From: Hymenopellis radicata
Lineage: Eukaryota; Basidiomycota; Agaricomycetes; Agaricales; Physalacriaceae
Assembly (NCBI GenBank): GCA_015501595.1
Contig: JADNRX010000251.1
Coordinates: 17,155-81,154, forward strand
DNA: 64,000 nt
Direction of reading: 5' to 3'
The position numbers and the translations under genes are program-made. The notes under the pieces were generated by a model. The model was not told where the DNA came from. It ran no database searches and saw only the letters and a list, made by a program, of their open reading frames with translations. This document shows, piece after piece, positions 11,701-23,339 of the stretch (within the stretch, counting starts at the first letter, position 1; every line of letters begins with the position of its first letter).

Positions 11701-14537
11701 TGTCGCGGACTCGTTTGGTTACGGACCCTGGGATTCCTGGGAAGCAGGTGTCGCCCTCCGATGATGTGTTCAGCTCGATGCAGCATGTTCGGCGGCGGTC
11801 CTCGCTTCCCGATGCTCTGCACTCTCCGTCTGGCTCGTCCATGTCGGAGGAGTCTTCGATCTTACCTGCTAAAGACCTCACGGGCCGACTGGAGCTGCAT
11901 AGGCTCGAAGACCTGCTCGATGAGAAGCTGGCTGCTCTGCGTCGCGACATCCGTGGCGGATCGACGATGAACCCCAACACGGAATCCATGATCACTGAAG
12001 TCGTATCCTTGTTTAGAAGCCAGCTTCGAGACTCTGCTGCGCGGAGTTTGGAAGATAGTCAGATGGATGCTCGTGGGGAGCTCGACTTCCAGTTGATCAG
12101 GAACGTTATTGAGGAGGGACACGCGGAGACGCTGGCGCATTTGAGGAAGGAGCTCGGTTCCATGGCGCAGAGCCTTGCGAGTGGGCGTCCTATTGTGCAG
12201 GGCAGCGGCGACATTGATCAACGTACAGTGTCGGCTATCAACGAGGCGATATACGAGATGGGCGGGCGTTTGGAGTCTATTGGGCGTGCTGCGCCTGCTC
12301 GGGAACGGGATGCTATCGTCGATGCGATCGTTTCTGCGCTGTCTCCCATGCTTGGCTCTTTGCGGCCGGAGATTGTGGACTACGACTTTTTGACTGACAA
12401 GCTCACCCAGGCCGTCAAGCCTCACATCTCGCAGCTCATTGATCTCGCCTCGGACAAGCGGGAAACTGCGGGCATGATTGTCGATCGCCTGGTTCCTCTG
12501 CTTCCCCACCTCCAAGAGCCTCCCGTTGTTGATACCGATGCTATTAGCATTCAGCTAGTGTCCGCCGTTACGCGCGCCATTGCGCCCATTGATGCCTTTG
12601 AGATCAAGGAGCAGGTTTCTGACCTTGTTGTTGAGCGCCTGGATGCTCGTCTCGCGAACAGGGATAAGGGCTTCAACGTCGAGTCGATAGCGGACCGTGT
12701 GACAGAGGGCGTCTCAAGATTATTGGATCCTCTGTCGGAGGTGCGGACGAGTCTAGCGACGTTGACGGATGGCCAGCGGTCCTTGACTTCCAGGCAGGCG
12801 GATTTGACGTCGGGCCATGCGCATATTGCGCAGGTTCTGAAAGATATTCCGTTGAAGGTGCTTTCGGCTATCGACCACCTTGGACGCACGCAAGCGGAGC
12901 TTATCTCGAGTGTGGCTAAAGCTCAGGGCGTCGAGGTGAAGGAGATGGTTCCCGACGAGAATGTGCTGCATATCAAGTCGGTTGTTGACGAGCTTGGTGC
13001 CAAGCAGCACTCGATGTTGGAGCAGACGGGCGTGCTGATGGAGGTGCACAGGGATGTTCTGCAGAAGGTGTCTGCGTTGCCGGAGACGTTCTCCATTGCG
13101 ACGCATGTCCTCCAGGAAGCGCATGCCGAGTTCACTTTGTCTCGGGACACGATCAAGCGGGAGCTCGACGATCTGCGCAAGTCGAATACGGAGTACCAGG
13201 TGCAGGTTGCGAAGGCTCGTGGGGCGCATGGACAAGTCCGGGTGGAGAAGGAGGTCCTTTCTGAGAAGCTCAATATTGTTGAGGTGGATCGGGATCGTTT
13301 GCGCGCGCAGCTCAAGGAAATGCAGGACCACGCCAACGTGAAGGCTGAAGAATCCAATATCATCGCGGGGCGGAACAGTGAGCTGCAAGAGGCGTTGGCC
13401 AAGGCACTTGCTCGCCTGCAGGCATCGGACGTTGCGACGCAGGCCAATACGGCGCGCATTGCTGAGCTGGAAAAGGCCAACCAGGACTTGCTCTACGATA
13501 AGAGGACTCTGAAGACCAAGGTTGGTTACTCTTTGCGACATTGTCGGAATTATTTACTAACTACACTCGCTTGTCTAGATTGATAATCTTGAGGTCAAGG
13601 CTGCCTACTCTTCTCGCGACAAGGAATCTGCCGAAGATACCATCTCGTCGCTTCGGAAGCAAAACGAGGAGCTCGCGTCTCAGTCTGGTCAATGGGATAA
13701 CCTCCGGCAGGCATCGGAGCAGCTGCAGCTCATCACGACGCTTATGCAGCAAGCTGACGACGATGAGGTCAAGGACCTTAAGCGCGCGCGAGACCGGGCC
13801 AAGGTCCTGGAAGGCGAGCATGCTGCGTTGCAGAAACGCTTCAAGGAGCAGGAAGCCCGTGTCTCGAATAGCGACAAGTCTGCGTTTACTGCGAGGCAGT
13901 CGCTCTCGCAAGCGCAACAGCGCGCCTCGGAATGGGAGAAGCGGGCGAAGGAGTATGAAGGCAAATTGGAGATGACGCGGACCCAGCTGGAGCAGGCCGA
14001 GCAGACTCAGGTCCAGCTGGATGCGGACTATCAGATGGTCAGGATGCAGCTCGATGAGCGCGAAGCCAATGACCGTTTGGCGCAGGTAAGATTAATGTCA
14101 CGTCAGAGGAACCGTTCACTAACTGGACTCTAGGACCGTGAATCCAAACTTCAAGAACAAGTGACCGCGCTCGAGGCGAAGATCCGGGTGATGCAGACCG
14201 AGTTCTCGAAAGCGAGGACATTGGCGGCCACTCCTGTTCGCGCACCTGTGGCGCGGAACGGGTATGCGCGTCCCGACTCGCGTGCGAGCACCGCGTATGA
14301 CCGATCGCGGTCGGTGACCCCGAATGGGCAGGCCAAGACGTCGGTGTACGACTCGATCCACGCGCCCAAGACGAATGGGATACGCGCTTCTGCGGCACCC
14401 AGTCGATACCCGTCACATCTCAGCCGTGCTGCGCCTGCGGGCGGCAACAGGCGTTCTCTCGTTCGCAGGCGCCATCGCCGACGCCGAGCACCGTGTCGTT
14501 GGCGCCTACTGTCGACGCGGACGGCTGGTGGCAATAA
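8757..14537 (+). CDS. Very large Pro/Ser-rich and coiled-coil protein
   Basis: Six exons join cleanly: 8757-9431, 9488-9604, 9655-10437, 10491-13520, 13579-14085 and 14134-14537, giving about 1,840 residues. The N-terminal third is low-complexity, rich in Pro, Gln, Met and Ser. A conserved-looking block FPSDIWRYTMPPTVDVFLPG leads into SAWDAIKQMAIEEKLEKLG. An acidic run (EEEEEEEDEEDMEL) follows. The C-terminal half is heptad-rich coiled coil with Glu, Gln, Lys and Arg stretches. The start is the ATG in gccATGg context. Near 14440-14450 the frame must slip by one base to reach a natural-looking C-terminus ending DADGWWQ at 14537. Without the slip the frame runs to 14628 through basic low-complexity sequence. 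A structural role in the cytoskeleton, spindle pole or cell cortex is possible, but I do not recognise the family with certainty. Confidence 0.85.
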
Positions 14538-15299
14538 AAAAGTATCATATCTTCCTTCATTTGTGCTATCTCATTCACTCACTCACTATGGTTCCTCCTT
14601 TGTTGTTTGTCGTCGGTACATTATCTAAGTTGCTTTTTTCTTGAATAGTTGGATTTGTTTTTATGCTTGCTCTTAACTTACCTATTACTACACCCTCCCT
14701 CTCGACGTTCTTTGTGTACATATATAAATATCGATATCTTTGCATCTCACTGACAGTTGTATATCTCGGGAATTGGATTGCATTATTAGGATGGTGGTGA
14801 AACGTGGATGACAGACGGAGGTGTGTTGGTTCATCGATTTACATCATGAAGAGAATGTGTCGGTGGAAGAGCGGCAGACTATTGAGGGAGTGAATCGGCG
14901 TGTGCTCAGACGACGTCGACATGGGCTTGTTTCGACAGAATGTATGTGTTCCAACTTGAAATCAGTTGGGAACAAACAAATTATGAAGATGCGTCCGATG
15001 CTGCCTTCGACTTGCTGGCTCTATTGGCATCGGTCCACTGGTCATACGTAGAGTGGCGCATCACACCCGGGGCATGTGACTATGCTATCCTCTATTCAAG
15101 CCCCCTTCGCCGCATTTCTAATCTCGTCTTTCCACCTTCGATGTTGGCTACCAAAGGTAGAGAGCTCCCAAAAGGAATGTATACTGACATTCGCTCGCGA
15201 CTTGTTATCAAAGAATGAAAACCTGGACCGACGGCTGAATAGCCATGTGTAAGTAATGCAGAGACTTTGACCGAATGCAGCGGGCATCACGAATGGCAT
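14538..15299. other. 3' flank of the coiled-coil gene and intergenic DNA
   Basis: T-rich sequence follows the stop and is probably the 3' UTR. Short open frames here have no codon pattern or family resemblance that I can support. Confidence 0.5.
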
Positions 15300-16440
15300 G
15301 CGGCTTGCAGAGGCCAAAACTTTCCCCATTCGATGATGTCACGGTGCAAGCCGCTAGACTAGACACCTACAGAAGGACATCGTGGGTTGTTCACCACCAG
15401 AGCACCGATATGAAGCGGATCGGCTGTGACAAAAAAGACCATAATCTCGTCATCGACTTATCTTTTATAGGTAACACGGCCTGCCGCAGTACACGTTCAG
15501 CCATGTTGCCTGGACGCACTAGAGAGACTCAACTCGTTTGTAGCGAAGCATTCGGATTCTCGCCACATAAACTGAGGAGCATCAGAATCTCGATTCCAGC
15601 TGGTCTACAAAGATTAAAACTCACCTGTGGCGGTCAGGAAAACCTTTTTTGAAAAATGACGTTCGTCAGAGAGGTGACAAGAGGTGAATAAGCGGTGCAA
15701 GCCACTAGGCTACACCGCCGCGGAGTAGAGCATGGCGCGGTGGATGCGACGAGCTAGACGCAGACCCGGATACCAAAACAATTAAGCCAGCTATTAATAG
15801 GCGACATGGCCTGTAGTGGTTCAGCCATGTTGCCTGCAAGCAACGAGGAGACATATCCCTGGATAAGGAGCGTTACATAGAATCCGCCGAGGTGTCTCGA
15901 CTCCAGCTGCCTATACAAGTAATGAACGTACGTACAACACAAGGTCAGAATGGCGAACCGAACGTTAACGTTCGGGTGGAGGATTTTGTAAAAGGGATGG
16001 ATGCGGCATTTATAAAAATGCGAGACTCACTCCGAAGTTATATAAAGGGTACAAGCCACTGGGCTAGACTGCTTCGGAGTACTATGGCGCTTGGTATGCC
16101 GTGTTCAACTTCGTCGCAGACTAGACAAGAAAAAGACTGCTCTATACTATAGGTACCACAGCCTGTCGTTCAGCTATGTTGCCTAGAAGCAAAATGATTC
16201 TCACCCTGAATAAGCAGCGTTAGAATCTCGATTCCAGCTGCCTATCAAGATTTCACCGTGACGAACGTTTTCAAAACGACCAAAAGATAAAATCACGCCG
16301 ACTCTTCACATTCACTTCTATAAGCCGTGTAAGCCATTAGACTAGACTGCCCGGTGGCGAGTTGTTCACCTACGTCCTGGTTTGACGCAGATCAGCCATA
16401 GGCTGCTGTAGGACTCGTCAAGTCATATCGCCTTGCATAG
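15300..16440 (-). repeat. Degenerate tandem repeat, tRNA-derived SINE-like
   Basis: A unit recurs with a spacing of about 320-355 bp. The tract ttcagccatgttgcctg occurs at 15496, 15820 and (variant) 16169. The tract gcaagccactaggcta occurs near 15342, 15698, 16053 and 16328 in variants. On the minus strand the second tract reads TAGCCTAGTGG (15712-15702) and TAGCCCAGTGG (16066-16056), both exact matches to the Pol III A-box consensus TRGCNNAGTGG. A degenerate B-box-like GGAATCGAGATTC lies near 15600 and 16225. The units are diverged. Origin from a tRNA-derived SINE is inferred. Confidence 0.5.
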
Positions 16441-16968
16441 TAGAAAAAGCAAAGACTCGGAGTCGTGACTTTCTGACGCATAGTAGGGCCTTCATTTCAT
16501 CACCATCGACGTACGACGGATATCTTGCATGGTGACGGAAGAGCGGCGCGTGCGCCCAAAAAGGTAGGAGCGCGGGGCTGTGTCACTCGCTCCTGATCAT
16601 GAGATCTTCAGGATCTCTTTCTTGGTTCGCCTTATCGTAAGCTTACCTTAGCCATTCGCAAGCTAACAAGAACAGAGAAAGTCTTTCATGCAGATGCTGA
16701 AGAAGGTACCCAATATATTTCTTGGGTGTCTGTGTGTTGCGTGTGTGCACATTATTATACACTTGTACACCTCGGGAATATGGATTGCATTACTACGATG
16801 ATGGCCGTAAAATCGCGTATGTGAGTAAAATATATGACAGTATGAACATGTAAATCAAGACGGTGGTGGTGTCAATGTTAACCACTCGCCAATGAGACGC
16901 TCAGCCTCAACGGGATCCGAAGGACATCTAAATGAAATCAGCGGAGGGCCCACATGGGCGTAATTCAC
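16441..16968. other. Intergenic, no gene seen
   Basis: Downstream (3') flank of the oxysterol-binding protein gene. GT-rich stretches and short open frames occur, with no supportable feature. Confidence 0.4.
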
Positions 16969-18519
16969 TCACTCAATCTTGGGCTCCCACCGCCCATTCT
17001 TGCACACAAAGAACCGCGGGACGTGTTTCTCGCCGGCAGCCTCGAGTGTCTTGCGCTGCTCACGCTGCGCATCTTCTACGGCCGACTTGGCGTTCGTCGC
17101 CGCCTCCATATCTTTATCCACGATTGCCTGCGTCAGATGGGACCAGAGTCTGCGCAGAGTCAGCTTTAGATAGACGCCTCAAGTTTGACTGTGCGCACCT
17201 CCTCGACTCGTTGGACTCCTGCTCGTCCTCCGGCAGGACCCACTTGGGTGTTATATTCTGCCCGTCCTTGACCGCATCGAACAACACCCGTTTTGATGCC
17301 GTCTACGTATGTCAGACGCGGCTGGATGAAGTAACGCGGATGACGGACCTTGGTAGACTTGTGTTCCATAACATGACTCCATCGGCCGGACACCTCACCA
17401 ATTTCCGTCGAATTGTGACGAATCTTGCCGGCGATGGCGTTGTACGTTCCCGAGAAGAATCCCTGAGACGGGTTAGCGGTAAAATGGGAACCGAGATGCG
17501 ATGGGGTACCTTTGTTTTGAATTCGAGGTCGCAAACGAGTCCGTGCTTGTCGTTTCTCGCATTGCAAGTATCCCCGAGTTCCAGTACCATCTTGCCAAAT
17601 AATATTCCACGCGCGTACATGTTGGGCATGGTAATGACATACTCTGGGTGAGGATGAGTAACGCCACAACATACGTGGAATGGTCTAATACGCACCGCCA
17701 TCCTCGGGCTTGCCTAACAAGATAACCCTATTCTCACCCTCCATGTTTGTTGAGACGCTGTTGCCCAAAAATTTACTCTTTGGCCGCAGCTCGCCCATTA
17801 TAACGATGCGGTTTGCTGGAGAGACGTAGTAGAACGCGCTAATGGGAGGATGGTGCGAGACTTGTTCGGCGATGTAAAAGCCATGAGAACCGTCTGGGTA
17901 GTCGTATCGACACCGGAAAAATTCGCCAAGAATTGGGTTGTATCTAGTGCTGTATTAAAGGCTGTAGAGGGGGTGGAATCACAACGCACGGTTTCTTGAC
18001 CCCCTTGGGCTTTATGTGCCATCCGGCGAGATAGTACTGTAGAACACGAATGAATCGCTCTTCTGGGTCAGACATCTTTTCTGCGCTGAAGCAAGCGGTG
18101 AGGAGAACGTTCGAGTACTATGGACCGCGTACCCGAAGATAAGATCTGGATGGGACATAAAGTCTGTTATACGCTCGAGCATGCTGCGGGGCTCGAGTAC
18201 GAATGTCGGAAAGGTCACTCGCGATAGATCCATGCCGACGCTGTGTGATCGTCGTCAGAACCCGAGGAGCCCGCTGTCGTGCACGATGCGCACCGGAGTT
18301 GCGATATAAGCGAAGTGATGATTGAGCCCTCATTGTCATCGCTGTACCCCCATCGTTCAGTATCGTTAGACATCGAGCGCGGCGGGGAGAATGTACACAC
18401 AGTATAGAAGTGTCATCGGGCTCCGTGTCTGTCGGGGCGCCGTCGTCGTCGCGCTGTTTATTGTTGGGCACAACGGTGCCACGAAAATGGGAACTGGCAG
18501 AGCTGAATAGACCCATCAT
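16969..18519 (-). CDS. Oxysterol-binding protein homologue (Osh/KES1-type)
   Basis: An intact multi-exon gene. Exon 1 (18519-18401) starts [12 protein letters not shown]. Exons 2 and 3 give [13 protein letters not shown] and [19 protein letters not shown]. Later exons give [23 protein letters not shown], the family signature [63 protein letters not shown] and the C-terminal [17 protein letters not shown] before the stop at 16969. About 400 residues with no PH or ankyrin domain are visible, as in short yeast Osh4/Kes1 proteins. The family carries sterols and phosphoinositides between membranes. All inferred introns are about 45-60 nt with GT-AG ends and keep the frame. The gene sits alone between repeats, consistent with a conserved housekeeping locus. 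Confidence 0.95.
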
Positions 18520-19028
18520 GGTGCCAGCGGGTCCCGGCACAGGTTAAGAGGAAGACAAAAAAGGAATATTATCTTGGCGGAGATGGTGGTCAGGACGAGG
18601 CTGTCAGCCTCAGGCTCAGGAGGCGCGGCTCGGGCACGGTTGATGTCATGATCGCAACGTTAACAGGATCATTCCTCATCATCATCAATTTATTCACCAC
18701 CACCTCGCCTCGCCTGGTCGTTCCGTGTTACTACTGAGACGCCATCAAAATCTGGCGCGGTATCTCCCAGTTCTCTACCTCAAGCACTATAGCGCACACG
18801 CCACAAATTGACAGAAAGGGTGGCAGCGCAGTCACTTGACTCGACAGAATTTATCGGACGATAGCCTGATATAATTGACGATTCAGTACGTGGATGGATA
18901 ATAAACCCGTTTATGTAGTAGGCAGGAGGACTTAAGATCTCTACGGAGCTGATGGATAGTCACTGCAGAAGCCCGAAATACGAAACGCTATCATAACACC
19001 AATTCAGCCACTCAACAAAGTACACTAC
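18520..19028. repeat. Second copy of the duplicated block (empty LINE site side)
   Basis: Positions 18725-19028 correspond to 1435-1790. The junction continues intact to 19160 and beyond, giving the unoccupied LINE target. The stretch 18540-18720 is the upstream region of the oxysterol-binding protein gene. Confidence 0.75.
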
Positions 19029-19376
19029 CTATAAGTAGGTTATGCCCACAGTGAACACTCTTTCTGGTGATGAATTACCAGCACCACATACACCTTGGAT
19101 CGTAGCTGGGAAGATGATCAACTGGTACGGGCAGTTGAGTACTAGCACCCTGTTCCGAGGCTTCAGCCTTCGGACGTGATACACGGTCCAATCAATGTTT
19201 CTGACGTTTCCCGTCACAACAGATATAGGATAACCACCGTTGCAAGGAAAGAAGCCCGGGCGTGACGAGCCGACAAGAGAGCGAACACGGAACATTCTGT
19301 CGAGTTCGAGTTTTAAACAGCCTATGTCGACAACGTCTGGCACAGAAAAAGCATCAACACATTCGCTTACCGACAC
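19029..19376 (-). pseudogene. Alpha/beta-hydrolase N-terminal fragment (copy 2)
   Basis: An open frame of 115 codons contains NGGYPISVVTGNVRNIDWTV followed by YH. This aligns with NGHLQTVYLVTGNFRNIDLV followed by YH of the hydrolase gene at 23340-24870. Only this N-terminal motif region is present; the nucleophile and catalytic His regions are absent. It is interpreted as a duplicated gene fragment that still happens to be open. Confidence 0.5.
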
Positions 19377-20274
19377 TATCTCTGAGAATCAGCATCACTA
19401 CGCCCGGATCCAAGGCGGTGTGTGATGGACGTATCGACGTGTTGCTCGGAATTCAAGGTGGCAGTCTTCAAAGTCGGCCTGATGGCTGGGAATAGAGCTC
19501 AGATCTGGTGCCGTTTATGAGTCCGTAAAACTCGTGTGAGTTCCACGCCTCGACTACGGTCCGGAAACAACTTGTTGGCTACCTTCTTCAACATCAAGAC
19601 TGCCTCGGCGATTCTTCGTTCTTTTGATGAACAATAGAATGCCAGTAAGGACTGGAACCAAGAAGGACTTCGAAGCCACCGAGTTCCTCGGGTAGACAGC
19701 GCGCAACTTTCATGGCTCAAAGTCCAGCTTCAGCAAAAATCCCGACGATTGGATGAACGCGAACTTTCAAAGTCCCCAGACATTCCAGGCCGTCTAGCAG
19801 AGCAGAGACGAAATTATACGTCGCACAGTAATTTCAAAGCCACGTACATGCCAGGAGTAGTGGTGGTGGTTGCGATGGTGGTCCGAAGCAGGAAGGATAG
19901 CGCGCCGTTTCCTTTCTGGGAACCTTGAACTTCTTCATAGCGGGGCACGTGACAGTTATCTCTTTCTCCAGACCGCCCAGTCGTCGTTTGACAAGGTCTA
20001 GTGTCTACGATAAAGTACTACCAAATGTGTCTTCATTCTAGCTGGATGCTATCTGGGGCTGAACTCTACTAAGCCGAGACTCAACGAGCATGTCTGTTGA
20101 TCGAGCTCTCCCATTGACACTGCCCGTGGGTAGATGCCTACAAACCCACGAAAGCAAGAAACATGGGCAATTGGAGCTTTAGACTACGTACATGTAGTAA
20201 TAAGTCACGAAGCGGGGACGGAGTCTCTACCAGTATGTTTTCTTCGGCCCTTTTCCCATCTCGCCGACACCGAC
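19377..20274. repeat. Inverted copy of the 7925-8270 block
   Basis: The reverse complement of about 19670-20070 follows 7925-8270, including cattctagctgga and gacgaaattatacgt tracts. No gene is supported. The downstream end of the P-loop gene lies at 20275. Confidence 0.65.
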
Positions 20275-22031
20275 TCATTCTCGAAAGTGTAAATTGTCTA
20301 TGACAGAAACCCACACCTTCACAGGACACTGATCCCCCAGTTTCAAGTCCTTTAGCTGCGGCACAAAGACGTCCAGAAGAGCCTCAACATCCTCCTGACT
20401 GCTACAGACAAGAACATAATTCCAATGACAGTGCGCCCGAGTAGACATGGCCGTCCAAGCCCGTTTGAGTCCTTCATGGGGATCTACATGATCTGCTACA
20501 GTGGTCGCTTGTAAAGCAAACACATCACCATTGATATCACCAAGAATTCCATCAATTCCGGGAAAATCGACGACTGATGGCATCCAATAAAAACCCTGTG
20601 CTGCAGGTGCACACTTGAGGGAGGATTCGGTACCGGAAAGGACACGACTAGGCGACATCAAATCCATCTGGTCTTGCTTTCCGATTCCATAGAGGTGTAC
20701 GACGTTCCCCTCAGTACACATGTGACGATGCATATCCATTTCGTGCCTCCAACCAGCGCATGTACGTGTTAGTGTTAGTAGCGAGTGCGAGCTGAGCCAC
20801 ATAAAGAGGTCAAGTGAGCTCTCCGATGTGAGAAGTGTTGAAGGACCATCAAGGAACTCGGATAGGAACTTGGTTGGGATGGTACGTTTCACCGACGGTG
20901 TAAGGCTACCAGTTGAGCCACCCTCGGGGCGAATGAAGAGGATGTTAGAGGTATGACTCGTTGGCAGGCGCCCTACACCGGATGCGACGAGTGCAGAGGA
21001 GGGCATCATAGCCAAGTCGCGACCTGCCCCTTTGGCAGCAGCATGATATTGAGGGACGAGTCCAGGATCCTCAACAATTGTAATGACTGTGCGAATCGAT
21101 GGGCCCCATCTGCCAACAAGACTGAGAGTAACAGCAACATCTAATCGGAGCTCTTTCCTGTTGGGATCATCAGCAAGGATATCCCACAACGAAGAACCGA
21201 ACCAACTCACAAGACCGCCCCGATCTCCATCACCTTTGGGAGATCCATGACAATGATGGCGGCACGGCACTGTTTCGCCCACTCCTTCCATCTCTCGGGT
21301 GTCGGCGGCGTAATTTGAATTACACGTTGAGCCCGACTTGAGAAAACGCGGCAGGGTTGGGTAAGAGAGTTATTGCTGTTGGCCAGAGCCCAACATTTCT
21401 GAAGTCGCGGGTCGTTATAGGTAAGCTGTCTCGCGCGAGCACCGTGCTCGTCAAAGATAAAGTAATGATCGTTTGAAAGTTGGACCGCCGTCGAAAGTTT
21501 CCGCTCAAAGCGATATAGAAGAAGGTATAACAAGAAGGTTGTTTTGCCTAAACAACATATCAGAAGACGAAAATGAATAAGATTGCGCATACCAATTCCC
21601 GGATGACCGGTTACCACGAATGCCTGACGGTCAGTTCTCTCCAGCATCTTGCGGACCACGTCGTACTGTTCACGGACGACGAGAATATCCGGGAAGCCCA
21701 TTAGAGTCATCGATAGGGCTGCCGTAACCTTTCCTACATCGTCGAGGCAGTTGTATGTGAAGGAATCGGTAATACCATCAACGCCTCCGTCGAAATAGAG
21801 CTCGTCGTCGGCGTTCAGTTGGCCGATTTCTGTTTTGTATACAGTACCGGTGTGGTGTGGCCATGATTTGCCCCAAGCCAGGTCATAGAGGACTGCAGCG
21901 GAGCGAGTCTCAGAGGCGAGGGGGTGAAAGGCGAGAGGAAAGGCGCAAGTGTCCCTCATGATCAGATAGAGGAATAGAATAATAAGAAAGGTGACGAAGA
22001 GTAACGCCAAATCAATCTTGTCGACCATCAT
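20275..22031 (-). CDS. Membrane-anchored P-loop NTPase of the CRN/RHS-like Agaricomycete family, copy B (open)
   Basis: Three exons (22031-21593, 21547-21211, 21157-20275) give 552 residues in an exact frame. The start is the tandem ATG at 22031. An N-terminal hydrophobic helix (LALLFVTFLIILFLYLIM) suggests membrane anchoring. Walker A reads GHPGIG-KTTFLLYLLLY, with a 45-nt intron between GIG and KT. DHYFIFDEHGA, RVIQITPPTPERWKEW, LSLVGRWGPSIRTV, GFYWMPSVVDFPGIDGILGD and VFALQATT follow. The last two resemble blocks shared with RHS/Crinkler-like proteins of basidiomycetes. Function is unknown; NTP binding is inferred. The 45-nt intron is a multiple of three and stop-free, so retaining it would insert 15 residues into the P-loop. 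Confidence 0.75.
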
Positions 22032-22418
22032 TGTGGTAAGAAGGAGACGCGCCTTTCTCGCGGTTCGAGACACGCGTCATATGCACAGCCTGATTGTCTG
22101 TCTTCGATCGTCGGCATGAGCACTGTAGCTGTCGTCGTCCTCCACCAATCTCGAAGACATGGCGCATATTGGTTGTGGCCTCATCGTCAGACGAAGCAAT
22201 CAACACAATTTGAATGAAATACGAAAACGCACCGTAACAAGAACCTCCAAATAGTTGACATCGGGATCAGCGCTCTCAACCCTCGTATCTAGGCCTGCAC
22301 AGAAACGGTCGAGGAGGTCGTAGAGGATCAGGTCGAGTACACCGAAGAATAGCTGATAATGAAACGAGCTCAAAAGACAATGAGGTACAAACTTCTTACA
22401 GCGAAAATCCTTAGACGT
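22032..22418. repeat. Upstream region duplicated near 28310
   Basis: The stretch 22190-22418 matches about 28310-28441, including gaaatacgaaaacgcaccgt. It holds the 5' flank of the P-loop gene and the 3' flank of the small gene at 22419-22951. Confidence 0.6.
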
Positions 22419-22951
22419 TTAAAAGCCTGTTCTGCCCCACATCTTCATAGCCCAATCACGAGGCATCAAACATCCTTTGCCGTTGTGTTTAACATCTCTG
22501 CCCTCAGCTACATCGTCCGTCTTAATACCACACCCACAGAAATCCTCTCCGAGCTGGAGATGCACAGGATCGCGGCATGGCTCTCGAAGATTGCGCCGTA
22601 TTCCGCCAAAAAGCAAAAGGACGCCAAGATAATCGCCATTGGCCGAACCAAGGAGTTTAACTTTCCATCTGAACGCAAGAGAACTGTAACATCGGAAGAC
22701 AACAGATCCTGCAGAATCATACGAACTCTCGACTACAGCCGTTTCTACACTGGTGAAATAGGAGAAAGGATCAGTAATGTCAACTCGTCGACCAGTAAGA
22801 GTACTCACTCAACCAAACGCTGCTCCACTTTCTTTCGATAGGGTAAGGTGGTTTCCGTATCCGATTGGTTGTATGGATTGTAGAGTAGCGTATGAGCAAG
22901 GATGATGGCCTCCACGCCAAAGAAATCTCCACTAGGCCAATGGCGAGACAT
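22419..22951 (-). CDS. Small conserved protein of unknown function, paralogue 1
   Basis: Two exons (22951-22809, 22749-22419) encode 157 residues. The start MSRHWPSGDFFGVEAIILAH is followed by TETTLPYRKKVEQRL, then the exon junction, then VETAVVES. The C-terminal half contains FRWKVKLL, a GEDFCGCGI motif and the ending MPRDWAMKMWGRTGF. The frame, intron position and length are kept in the paralogue at 28442-28979 despite scattered substitutions. That conservation is the main evidence that the gene is real. I do not recognise the family. Confidence 0.6.
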
Positions 22952-23339
22952 AATGAGTGTAGGATGCAGGTGAATAAGCTTCACGTGGCACCAATAATTC
23001 CGACGGACCGGTCATTCCGCTCCGGTGTACTCTTGACAGAGACGAGGTCATACCAGAGATGGACTCTCAAGATCTCAAGAGTCGAGTTTTCTTCTTCGGA
23101 TTAACAGTGCCCCGGGCTTAGACACGGGCAATGCGTAATCGCAGCCCCGCGGCCGGTCAAGTGGTGGCGGGAATACAGGATTCTATTATCAAAGAGTTGT
23201 GCATTTGAGTTCTCAACTACCATCGCATTGAGTAACTGTTGACAACCCGCGGCCGCCACGGAGAGTCAGATATCAGAGCAAGGAAGTGTACATGAATTCG
23301 ACGCACTACAGTCCCTGCCATTTTCCCTCATATTAATAC
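22952..23339. other. Intergenic, no gene seen
   Basis: Upstream flank of the small gene and downstream flank of the hydrolase gene. It contains a gcggccg-rich patch but no supportable feature. Confidence 0.4.

Noticed and set aside
12753..13541. 262-codon minus-strand open frame
   Set aside because: Antisense to a well-supported coiled-coil exon; no independent coding evidence.
15702..16066. Functional tRNA genes at the A-box matches
   Set aside because: No cloverleaf, anticodon arm or properly spaced B-box can be drawn.
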